Source: a virus. From it: a stretch of 39,596 bases of DNA. A program made the position numbers and the translations under genes. The notes under the pieces were generated by a model. The model had not been told where the DNA came from and ran no database searches. It saw nothing but the letters and a program-made list of their open reading frames with translations. The stretch lies in the IMG/VR virus record IMGVR_UViG_3300025671_000170, positions 1 through 39,596 of that record; one strand, 5' to 3'. The stretch's first letter is position 1; the number at the start of each line of letters is the position of its first letter. Below are positions 13,730 to 18,797 of the stretch, one piece after another.

Positions 13730-13739
13730 TTGTCATTCT

Positions 13740-14010
13740 CCTTTTTTTAAAGTTAAATCTATTACGATATGCAATAGACTAGCTAACTTAGTGTAGCCAT
13801 AGGTGGCACTTTATATGCCTAGGCACCGCTCTTAGAGCAAGTGAGGCGTATGTTTTAAGTTATCTAAGAGTGGCACCTAATTGATGCTTTCTATCATCTA
13901 AAGTGTCCTAGTATAGACATACAACTATTAAGTGTAATATAATACTGCATCATTTGTTTTTCATTCCTTTCTACAAACCCAGGTTGCCTCATCCAACCTG
14001 GGTTTTTTAT
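13740..14010 (+). ncRNA. Candidate structured small RNA or leader with terminator
   Basis: This region has no gene but clear structure. Bases 814-820 pair with 844-850 (within 13801-13850), inside which CAC/GTG (824-826/841-843) and GCTC-TTA-GAGC (828-838) pair. CTCTTAGA (13829-13836) can instead pair over 8 bp with TCTAAGAG (13863-13870), so two folds exclude each other. The region ends in a strong intrinsic terminator, 104 bases before the plus-strand gene at 14114. Either a free small RNA or an attenuating leader would fit. Promoter not identified. Confidence 0.4.
13976..14010 (+). terminator. Intrinsic terminator
   Basis: AACCCAGGTTG (13976-13986) and CAACCTGGGTT (13994-14004) form an 11-bp perfect stem with a 7-base loop, followed by a T tract. 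It ends the candidate RNA on the plus strand. Confidence 0.85.
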
Positions 14011-14113
14011 ATCAGACTATCCTATAAAAAAAGTTATTGACGATTAATTTCATTAAACTAATTTACTTCTATCAATGACACTTAAGTCATTGTGTAACAT
14101 AGGAGTAAAAACT

Positions 14114-14545
14114 ATGAAAATAAAAGCGTACAACGCTAAACTTAAAAACACTCAACACTTCGGTACAGACCGATCGTTGATTAAAAAACTAACTGATAAA
14201 TTTGGGCCCGATGTAAGTATTGGTGATCTATTACATTTTAGATTATCTGACTTTATGAATTCAGGCTTTACCGGTAAACAAACAGAAAGGATAGTTAAAT
14301 ACCTATCCTTCTTTGGCCATAGATTACCTGATTATGCGTATGCTAATAAAAGAAGCAAGCGTACTAATGTAGAGTTAGTTGCATCCACATTCTGTGCTTA
14401 TGATGAGGACAAATTAGATAAGTTCAGAAACGATCCGTTCTATATGGACCCTGAAACAGAATATGAAAATTATGTGTATGATGTTAAGCAGGATCTGGAT
14501 AAGTGGGAAGATAATTCCTTTGACAAGAACGTCAAATTTTGCTAA
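14114..14545 (+). CDS. Protein with RNAP alpha-CTD-like helix-hairpin-helix, 143 aa
   Basis: Residues about 35-71, SIGDLLHFRLSDFMNSGFTG then KQTERIVKYLSFFGHRL, resemble the bacterial RNA polymerase alpha C-terminal domain (SVGDLL..., G.GKK..EEI...L..LG..L), a helix-hairpin-helix fold that binds DNA and activators. The C-terminal half is acidic (YMDPETEYENYVYDV). The start at 14114 has an AGGAG SD 8 bases upstream; the in-frame ATG at 14075 does not. The gene is one of few on the plus strand, follows the structured leader and is closed by its own terminator. The role could be host transcription takeover; this is inference from a short match. Confidence 0.6.
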   Translation: MKIKAYNAKLKNTQHFGTDRSLIKKLTDKFGPDVSIGDLLHFRLSDFMNSGFTGKQTERIVKYLSFFGHRLPDYAYANKRSKRTNVELVASTFCAYDEDKLDKFRNDPFYMDPETEYENYVYDVKQDLDKWEDNSFDKNVKFC

Positions 14546-14588
14546 TCGTTAGGTGCTAGTGACAGACGCATTAGCGCTCCTATCGTTA

Positions 14589-14637
14589 GCCCACTGCAGG
14601 TTTATTAAGCATCTTCCTGCAGTGGGCGTTTTTATTT
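14589..14637 (+). terminator. Strong intrinsic terminator
   Basis: GCCCACTGCAGG (14589-14600) pairs exactly with 14616-14627 over 12 bp, followed by GTTTTTATTTT. It ends the plus-strand gene at 14114 and separates it from the converging acidic-protein gene. Confidence 0.9.
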
Positions 14638-14816
14638 TACTCTTCGTTTTCTTCTTCGTCTTCAACATCTTCGTCCATATCATCATCCACTTCTTCTTCT
14701 TGGATTTCTAATACGTCCATAATGTTTGCAATTTTATTTTCAAGTTCTTCAACCTTATCTTCTAATTGCTCTATTTTGTTTTTATTTTCGACATCGTCGT
14801 CTTTGTATCCGAACAT
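14637..14816 (-). CDS. Acidic coiled-coil protein, 59 aa
   Basis: There are 28 Asp/Glu against 5 Lys. I15, L18, V22, L25, I29, I32 and L36 follow a strict heptad pattern, so the first part is a coiled coil, probably a dimer or trimer. Residues 40-59 are almost all acidic. The SD GGAG lies 6 bases upstream and a near-consensus promoter lies at 14847-14875, so strong expression is expected. Candidate roles are DNA mimicry (anti-restriction or nucleoid-protein inhibitor) or a charged assembly cofactor. The name is not known. Confidence 0.65.
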   Translation of the reverse strand: MFGYKDDDVENKNKIEQLEDKVEELENKIANIMDVLEIQEEEVDDDMDEDVEDEEENEE

Positions 14817-14846
14817 AGCGTCTCCTTCGTTGATTGTTAGAACACA

Positions 14847-14875
14847 ATTATCTTAGATGAATTAGATGGGATCAA
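14847..14875 (-). promoter_or_regulatory. Promoter for the acidic protein
   Basis: On the minus strand there is TTGATC (14870-14875), 17 bases, then GATAAT (14847-14852). The spacer holds a direct repeat ATCTAA rather than a palindrome. The -35 overlaps the stop of the upstream gene. Confidence 0.6.
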
Positions 14876-15309
14876 GCAGTGACAGAAATAAAAAACGTAG
14901 TCATAGCAACCATTTTAGCGTGCATGACAATACGTCTTGCTTCCTCTACTTTATGTCTTAAATACTTTCTATCTTCTGCAGCTTTAGCTCTTTTTAACTT
15001 ATTAAATAAATTATAATAATCTCTCCAAGCTATTTGTTTGTAAGTAAACTTGATGCTTAAATTCTGTAAAGCTTTTTTATATTGTGTCCTAACATCTTCG
15101 GGATCCCAATTGGCCCACCAACAAACGGTTTCAAAATCTCTAGAGGACATAATCCATTCGTGTGCATCAAATTTATAAATGGAAGTCTTTCGATCATTAG
15201 CCGTGGCTCGTGCATCTTCCATAGCGTTGACAATAACATGTCTCCACAATTTCTGTTCGTTAGATATATGATTCTCGTTAATTAGATCAGCAGCTATATT
15301 AGTGCCCAT
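14872..15309 (-). CDS. Phage protein of unknown function, 145 aa
   Basis: It starts MGTNIAADLINENHISNEQ and contains the conserved-looking core AMEDARATANDRKTSIYKF, then AHEWIMSSRDFETVCWWANWDP (about residues 50-75). A Lys/Arg-rich helix follows, and a hydrophobic C-terminal segment (MVAMTTFFISVTA). I chose the ATG at 15309 since it overlaps the preceding stop by only 11 bases; a longer frame to 15399 exists. The core is of a type recurring in phages, but I can name no function. Confidence 0.65.
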   Translation of the reverse strand: MGTNIAADLINENHISNEQKLWRHVIVNAMEDARATANDRKTSIYKFDAHEWIMSSRDFETVCWWANWDPEDVRTQYKKALQNLSIKFTYKQIAWRDYYNLFNKLKRAKAAEDRKYLRHKVEEARRIVMHAKMVAMTTFFISVTA

Positions 15310-15508
15310 AAGTTTTAACAAGTCTGGCGAATAAATCACGATAGTGAACCTCTCTATTATTTTTTCTTTGAGAGGCGACCTCGTAATTAATATGAACATC
15401 TTGAATGATAGATGTGATTTCAGCGCCTTGATATTTTAAATCTTTAATTAAAGATGAAATTAAATAATAATCTCTGTCCGTACTTTTTTCCATTTTAGTA
15501 TTATACAT
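15299..15508 (-). CDS. Small protein, 69 aa
   Basis: The start MYNTKMEKSTDRDYYLIS overlaps the preceding stop by 8 bases (ATGTATAA), as expected for this gene chain. Further upstream starts at 15547 and 15553 would overlap more. It is predicted mostly helical with KDLKYQGAEITSIIQDV in the middle. There is no family match by eye. Confidence 0.55.
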   Translation of the reverse strand: MYNTKMEKSTDRDYYLISSLIKDLKYQGAEITSIIQDVHINYEVASQRKNNREVHYRDLFARLVKTYGH

Positions 15509-15833
15509 CTTCTCTACCACCCTGTATAACCTTGAACGGAATGACATTATCATTTCTTTTTATTTTATTTTTTATTTCATCCCTTAGCTCATCACCTTCT
15601 ATGTCTTCACCATGATGGAATCCGTAAATCTCTATTGCATCTCTGATAAAATCTGTATTGATGCCACCTGATTTATAACCAAAAGTTATACCTGTAAGAA
15701 GCGAACCTATTACAGTTATAAGTCTTTGATAATGTTTGTATGGTGCGTGCTTAGCCATCAGCACTAACACTTTTGTTAGTTCAGTGGGTCTTTCGAATTT
15801 TGGTACTTTCGGCTTCTTCGACATAATCTTCAC
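15501..15833 (-). CDS. Phage protein of unknown function, 110 aa
   Basis: The basic N-terminus (MKIMSKKPKVPKFERP) is followed by VLVLMAKHAPYKHYQRLITVIGSLL, a helix, then GYKSGGINTDFIRDAIEIYGFHHGEDI and an Ile/Val-rich end. A second start at 15824 is possible. It overlaps the DnaJ-like zinc finger gene by 53 bases in another frame, unusually long for this cluster, so the true start could be internal. Confidence 0.55.
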   Translation of the reverse strand: MKIMSKKPKVPKFERPTELTKVLVLMAKHAPYKHYQRLITVIGSLLTGITFGYKSGGINTDFIRDAIEIYGFHHGEDIEGDELRDEIKNKIKRNDNVIPFKVIQGGREDV

Positions 15834-15999
15834 ACATATCTAATAAACTTAATATATCATCAGCCGTGGTACGTGATGCGTGGTCGTTATGTCCTGATCC
15901 AAAGCAATGGATACAAGTTCCTGTGTTCCCTAATGAACCTCTAACAAAACCGTTTCCTTTGCACTTGTTGCAAATCAATGTTGATTCTTTTTTATTCAT
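15781..15999 (-). CDS. DnaJ-type zinc finger mini-protein, 72 aa
   Basis: CNKCKGNG (residues about 10-17) and CIHCFGSG (about 29-36) are two CxxCxGxG motifs, the zinc-binding repeats of the DnaJ/Hsp40 cysteine-rich domain. They are here without any J domain and followed by an acidic helix (DDILSLLDMCEDYVEEAES). It probably binds one zinc ion and a protein partner. Small stand-alone proteins of this kind occur in phages; a chaperone-adaptor role is inferred only from the motif. Confidence 0.7.
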   Translation of the reverse strand: MNKKESTLICNKCKGNGFVRGSLGNTGTCIHCFGSGHNDHASRTTADDILSLLDMCEDYVEEAESTKIRKTH

Positions 16000-16026
16000 A
16001 AACTTTTTTTCTTCTATTGCAAGTCA

Positions 16027-16206
16027 TTATTTTTTAGCAAGGGTCACACGACCTGTTTTATCTCTAGATCTATCTGACCATACACAATTAATTTCTAATG
16101 TTGAGTCATCTGCTGATACTAAAGTAATCTTATGTCCTGTTGGCGTATCTTCAATATAATGCCTAACATAGTTAGTATACTCCATCCAACCATTACCTTT
16201 TTTCAT
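16027..16206 (-). CDS. Small protein, 59 aa
   Basis: The protein reads MKKGNGWMEYTNYVRHYIE, then a beta-rich part (HKITLVSADDSTLEINCVWSD) and a basic end. It overlaps the membrane-peptide stop upstream by 14 bases. I do not recognise it, but the amino-acid pattern is protein-like. Confidence 0.6.
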   Translation of the reverse strand: MKKGNGWMEYTNYVRHYIEDTPTGHKITLVSADDSTLEINCVWSDRSRDKTGRVTLAKK

Positions 16207-16315
16207 TTTTAAATATCCTTTCCCACCATATCATAAGTTGCCCAATTAAAACTAAGATTACAAAAATCGTAAAAGGTAAATGGCCCAATACAAATATTAT
16301 AAAAAAATCTATCAT
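16193..16315 (-). CDS. Single-span membrane peptide, 40 aa
   Basis: MIDFFIIFVLGHLPFTIFVI continues into LVLIGQLMIWWERIFKNEKR: a long hydrophobic stretch with a positively charged C-terminus, which should face the cytoplasm. The start overlaps the previous stop by one base (TAATG). It is similar in character, but not clearly related, to the 30-residue membrane peptides at 7.4 and 12.0 kb. Confidence 0.6.
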   Translation of the reverse strand: MIDFFIIFVLGHLPFTIFVILVLIGQLMIWWERIFKNEKR

Positions 16316-16437
16316 TATACTATTCCTTTTATTTTTTTAGTTTTTCTCCAATCATCAGCAGAATATAAAAATGTCCAAGCTATACCTTTTTCATCAATAT
16401 AATATCCATCAATAATCCATTTTTTCTTTTTTTTCAT
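16315..16437 (-). CDS. Small basic protein, 40 aa
   Basis: It starts MKKKKKWIIDGYYIDEKG and ends WRKTKKIKGIV; the middle (AWTFLYSADDW) is aromatic. It is coupled on both sides (ATGA upstream, TAATG downstream). The function is unknown. Confidence 0.55.
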   Translation of the reverse strand: MKKKKKWIIDGYYIDEKGIAWTFLYSADDWRKTKKIKGIV

Positions 16438-16559
16438 GCTGTATCGTCCTGGTGTTTTTTTCTCATATAATGTTTACTAGGCTCATAGTCCCATCTTTTA
16501 TGGCCCCTAAGCTTAGCATACCACATTCTAATTCTTACGATTAGTCTCTTGATCTTCAT
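16434..16559 (-). CDS. Small basic protein, 41 aa
   Basis: It starts MKIKRLIVRIRMWYAKLRGH and is strongly cationic and amphipathic. The stop overlaps the next start (ATGA), and the beginning overlaps the 38-residue gene by 32 bases. The sequence has no family I know; membrane association through the amphipathic helix is possible. Confidence 0.5.
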   Translation of the reverse strand: MKIKRLIVRIRMWYAKLRGHKRWDYEPSKHYMRKKHQDDTA

Positions 16560-16644
16560 AATTTACAAAGTTGTTAGTGTTGTACATATTAAGTGCTGTT
16601 ACATCTACAAAGAAGTTATTGGCAACAGGTTTTGGTTTCTTCAT
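16528..16644 (-). CDS. Small protein, 38 aa
   Basis: It starts MKKPKPVANNFFVDVTALNM and is Asn-rich. Its ATG overlaps the upstream stop as ATGA (16641-16644). No function is apparent. Confidence 0.5.
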   Translation of the reverse strand: MKKPKPVANNFFVDVTALNMYNTNNFVNYEDQETNRKN

Positions 16645-16862
16645 TGTATAGGCCCCCTTAGTTCAATAAAAAATTTTTTTATTACTTCAAGTGCATCATC
16701 AAATGATTTTTCACCATCATCTAAGTCAATACGATTTCTAGTCGTATCATTAACAATTAAAGTTAAACTGTTTTGATTTGCATCAAATTCAACTTTAAAA
16801 TATTCTTTGTTAAATTTTTTAAGTGCGCTTAATCTTTTTATGTCTTCAGGAGTTAAGCTCAT
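16641..16862 (-). CDS. Small protein, 73 aa
   Basis: It has a helical N-terminus (TPEDIKRLSALKKFNKE), a beta hairpin (FKVEFDANQNSLTLIVND) and an acidic C-terminal helix. It is coupled by ATGA to the ribbon-helix-helix candidate upstream. That pairing could mean a partner or antagonist of the regulator, but there is no direct evidence. Confidence 0.6.
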   Translation of the reverse strand: MSLTPEDIKRLSALKKFNKEYFKVEFDANQNSLTLIVNDTTRNRIDLDDGEKSFDDALEVIKKFFIELRGPIQ

Positions 16863-17068
16863 TTTGATTTACCATTACCTTTTTTCATAAGTTCTTGCTT
16901 AAACTTATCTGTATTCATTTTTCTTTTCTTAGCTTGAAAGTCTATGTAGTCTAACAAGATCTTTTCAAACATTGCTGCAGGAGCTCTGTACTTATCAGCA
17001 CATAGGCCCTTTAATAATGTATGGTTTTCTTTTTTGATTGCCATACTTTTCCATTTAGTTATGTCCAT
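16859..17068 (-). CDS. Ribbon-helix-helix-like DNA-binding candidate, 69 aa
   Basis: Residues about 5-45 follow the Arc/MetJ layout: a short strand (WKSMAIKKENHTLLKGL), then AAMFEKILLDYIDFQ as the second helix. These proteins bind short palindromes as dimers of dimers. The gene lies just downstream of a TCTTAT-N4-ATAAGA palindrome at 17372-17387, in the transcript that starts there, so it is a candidate for the regulator that recognises the class A operators and controls itself. The C-terminal tail is Lys-rich. Confidence 0.5.
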   Translation of the reverse strand: MDITKWKSMAIKKENHTLLKGLCADKYRAPAAMFEKILLDYIDFQAKKRKMNTDKFKQELMKKGNGKSK

Positions 17069-17315
17069 TTTTTTCCTTCCATTGTTTTTTAAATTCTAAA
17101 AGTGATTTTGCATCTGAGTTTAAGATAGCATTGTACTGTTCAAAGTAACGATTGTTATCACTACAAGGCCAACCTTTATGATTAGACAATCGGTTGATAG
17201 CTGCTATTCGTCTATCTTTCCAACTACCTTTTTCATAAGGTTCTCTATAATGAATACCCGCATCTTGCTGTTCTGCTATGTAAGCTGCAAATTCTTCTTC
17301 TGTCATTTTTTTCAT
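17055..17315 (-). CDS. Small protein, 86 aa
   Basis: It begins MKKMTEEEFAAYIAEQQDAG and includes EKGSWKDRRIAAINRLSNHKG and WPCSDNNRYFEQYNAIL. The start at 17315 is fixed by AGAGG five bases upstream; a GTG at 17321 lacks that spacing. It is the first gene of the minus-strand small-gene transcript below the divergent operator region. The family is not recognised. Confidence 0.65.
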   Translation of the reverse strand: MKKMTEEEFAAYIAEQQDAGIHYREPYEKGSWKDRRIAAINRLSNHKGWPCSDNNRYFEQYNAILNSDAKSLLEFKKQWKEKNGHN

Positions 17316-17358
17316 ACTCACCTCTAGTTGTTTATGTTGTTAGTGTGATATAATTAAT

Positions 17359-17393
17359 ATTATATAACATCTCTTATTTAGATAAGATTTAAA
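17359..17393. promoter_or_regulatory. Divergent promoter region with class A operator
   Basis: TCTTAT-N4-ATAAGA (17372-17387) lies between two divergent genes. On the minus strand a perfect TATAAT (revcomp 17359-17364) has the palindrome arm at the -35 position. On the plus strand TTTAAA (17388-17393) is a possible -10 for the gene at 17405. One bound regulator could control both directions. Confidence 0.55.
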
Positions 17394-17404
17394 AGAAAGT
17401 CAAT

Positions 17405-17614
17405 ATGAAATTTTTATTAGTTCTACAAATTTGTTCTGTCATAGCCCAACAATGTACACAACCTGTTGAAATAGGCAGATATAAAGATCATTATGATTGT
17501 GCAACTGCAGGTTTTATTAATGCTATGGGTGCTATAAGAGAAATAGGACCTGAAGAAGTAAATACTAATAAACTTTTAGTTAACTTTTCTTGTAAGGAAC
17601 AAGAATCTACTTAG
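17405..17614 (+). CDS. Small secreted-like protein with cysteines, 69 aa
   Basis: The N-terminus MKFLLVLQICSVIAQQC looks like a short signal peptide, then RYKDHYDCATAGFINAMG, IGPEEVN and VNFSCKEQ. Four Cys including two in the mature part suggest a disulfide in the periplasm. Proteins with the pattern YxDCxxAGxxxxxxxxxEIGxEE are common in marine phages and unassigned. It is plus-strand, transcribed from the operator region at 17359-17393 with a very short leader. Its end overlaps the converging gene by 8 bases. Confidence 0.65.
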   Translation: MKFLLVLQICSVIAQQCTQPVEIGRYKDHYDCATAGFINAMGAIREIGPEEVNTNKLLVNFSCKEQEST

Positions 17615-17834
17615 GCTCTTTATCACTACAGTGATAGCCAACAACGATCTCACCTTTAAAAGTATGAAAGTAATGGTTTTGTTTTGGTAAAGGAATTTTT
17701 CTTTCGTGAGTAATTACGTGCTTATCCCAAAACTCAGCACAAGTATCATCAAACAATTCTACCTTTAGTAAATCTCCATTAGCTAGTATTAAAGCTATTA
17801 CTAAACCTTTATAACTTGCTGCAAGTTCAAACAT
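17607..17834 (-). CDS. Small protein of unknown function, 75 aa
   Basis: It has a hydrophobic start (MFELAASYKGLVIALILANG) and then a beta/aromatic part (FWDKHVITHERKIPLPKQNHY) with a C-terminal VVGYHCSDKEPK. It lies alone on the minus strand between plus-strand genes and converges with the secreted-like protein. The first 20 residues could be a membrane or signal segment. No family is recognised. Confidence 0.5.
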   Translation of the reverse strand: MFELAASYKGLVIALILANGDLLKVELFDDTCAEFWDKHVITHERKIPLPKQNHYFHTFKGEIVVGYHCSDKEPK

Positions 17835-17974
17835 ACATTATCATACCATAATATGCCTTAAATACACCCTTTTAAAGGCCCCTGGGAGGCCTCAGAATTG
17901 ACAGTAGATACTAACAGGCCATCATACCCCATACCCCCTAAATTAACTTGATTTTGAGTTAAAGTACACTAGTA

Positions 17975-18003
17975 TTGACATATATGCAATTTTATCTTAT
18001 CCT
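17975..18003 (+). promoter_or_regulatory. Promoter giving a near-leaderless transcript
   Basis: TTGACA (17975-17980), 17 bases, TATCCT (17998-18003). The start codon at 18009 lies where transcription should begin. TATCTTAT is repeated at 17993-18000 and 18003-18010, over the -10 and start codon. The gap 17835-17974 holds only a short GC hairpin (AGGCC/GGCCT). Confidence 0.55.
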
Positions 18004-18008
18004 ATCTT

Positions 18009-18242
18009 ATGAAGACTTATCGTATCCAAGCTAGAGCTTTGGGAAAATATCTAGTGGATACAATTAAGGCAGACTCTAGCGACGAAGCCTTAATTAAGTT
18101 TTCTAAAAAAGTTAAAGAAGGTTTGATAGAAATAATTAATGAAGATTTTTATTTAAATCATATAACCTTCATAACATATGAGGAAATAAATGAGTCCAGT
18201 GAAACTCTCTCTGTTGAAAAAACTTCAACATCTGGAACATAA
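18009..18242 (+). CDS. Small protein, 77 aa, apparently leaderless
   Basis: The protein starts MKTYRIQARALGKYLVDTIKADSSDEALIKF and has a beta-alpha layout like short phage proteins of the DpnD/PcfM type (a strand, then SSDEAL.KF helix). The C-terminus is Ser/Thr/Glu-rich. There is no SD and the ATG coincides with the predicted transcription start. It overlaps the next gene by 53 bases in another frame, so the C-terminal tail may be dispensable. Confidence 0.55.
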   Translation: MKTYRIQARALGKYLVDTIKADSSDEALIKFSKKVKEGLIEIINEDFYLNHITFITYEEINESSETLSVEKTSTSGT

Positions 18243-18372
18243 ATGGTCGGCAGATTTAATGACTAATGGTCTATGTACTGTTGATATGTTGAAAACAGAG
18301 AATGATATTAAGTCTGTAAGAAATCAGATTAAATATCAAGATATAGAAGAAAGTTTACAAGCAACAGCTTAG
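18190..18372 (+). CDS. Small helical protein, 60 aa
   Basis: It starts MSPVKLSLLKKLQHLEHKW and continues as a charged helical protein (VDMLKTENDIKSVRNQIKYQ). The start is supported by GAGG six bases upstream. It ends nine bases before the converging homing-endonuclease stop. Coiled-coil potential is good; the function is unknown. Confidence 0.55.
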   Translation: MSPVKLSLLKKLQHLEHKWSADLMTNGLCTVDMLKTENDIKSVRNQIKYQDIEESLQATA

Positions 18373-18380
18373 TTTAACTT

Positions 18381-18797
18381 TCAAAATTTAGAAAATTTCG
18401 CTTTTTCTTCTAGGATACTTGTCGGCTTATCTAAAGCATAGTGATTAATTATCATTAAAAGTTTTGGTCTTTTAACAATCGAATAAGGATAAATCATTTG
18501 AGCAACGGCAAATGCTTTACGGTGAGATACTCTCCAACGCCATTGATCTTTTTTACCTAAGCCATAATTTTTTTTATAAGTAACAGTTCCGTGTTTAACT
18601 ACATTTAAAAAATAATGTAAGGGCTCTATTTCTGTCATATTAATTTCCATAGTAAGGGCCCATACTTTTCCCATATTACCACTTGCATATTTTCTTGGAT
18701 AAAGTTTATATTGTACACAACCTTCTCCATCAAACAAACCTGCACAGTAAGCAATGTGTTCAGTACTTAATCTATTTTTAATTTTATTATTTAGCAT
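18381..18797 (-). CDS. LAGLIDADG homing endonuclease, free-standing
   Basis: In this 138-residue protein, IAYCAGLFDGEGCV (about residues 15-28) is a LAGLIDADG motif with its catalytic acid. There is one motif, so it would act as a homodimer that cuts a long, near-palindromic DNA site and spreads by gap repair. The rest (EPLHYFLNVVKHGTVTYKK, QWRWRVSHRKAFAVAQMI) matches the usual beta saddle. The gene overlaps the end of polA by 11 bases but polA itself is intact and uninterrupted, so this is not an intron or intein copy. I use ATG 18797 rather than the GTG at 18800. Confidence 0.85.
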   Translation of the reverse strand: MLNNKIKNRLSTEHIAYCAGLFDGEGCVQYKLYPRKYASGNMGKVWALTMEINMTEIEPLHYFLNVVKHGTVTYKKNYGLGKKDQWRWRVSHRKAFAVAQMIYPYSIVKRPKLLMIINHYALDKPTSILEEKAKFSKF

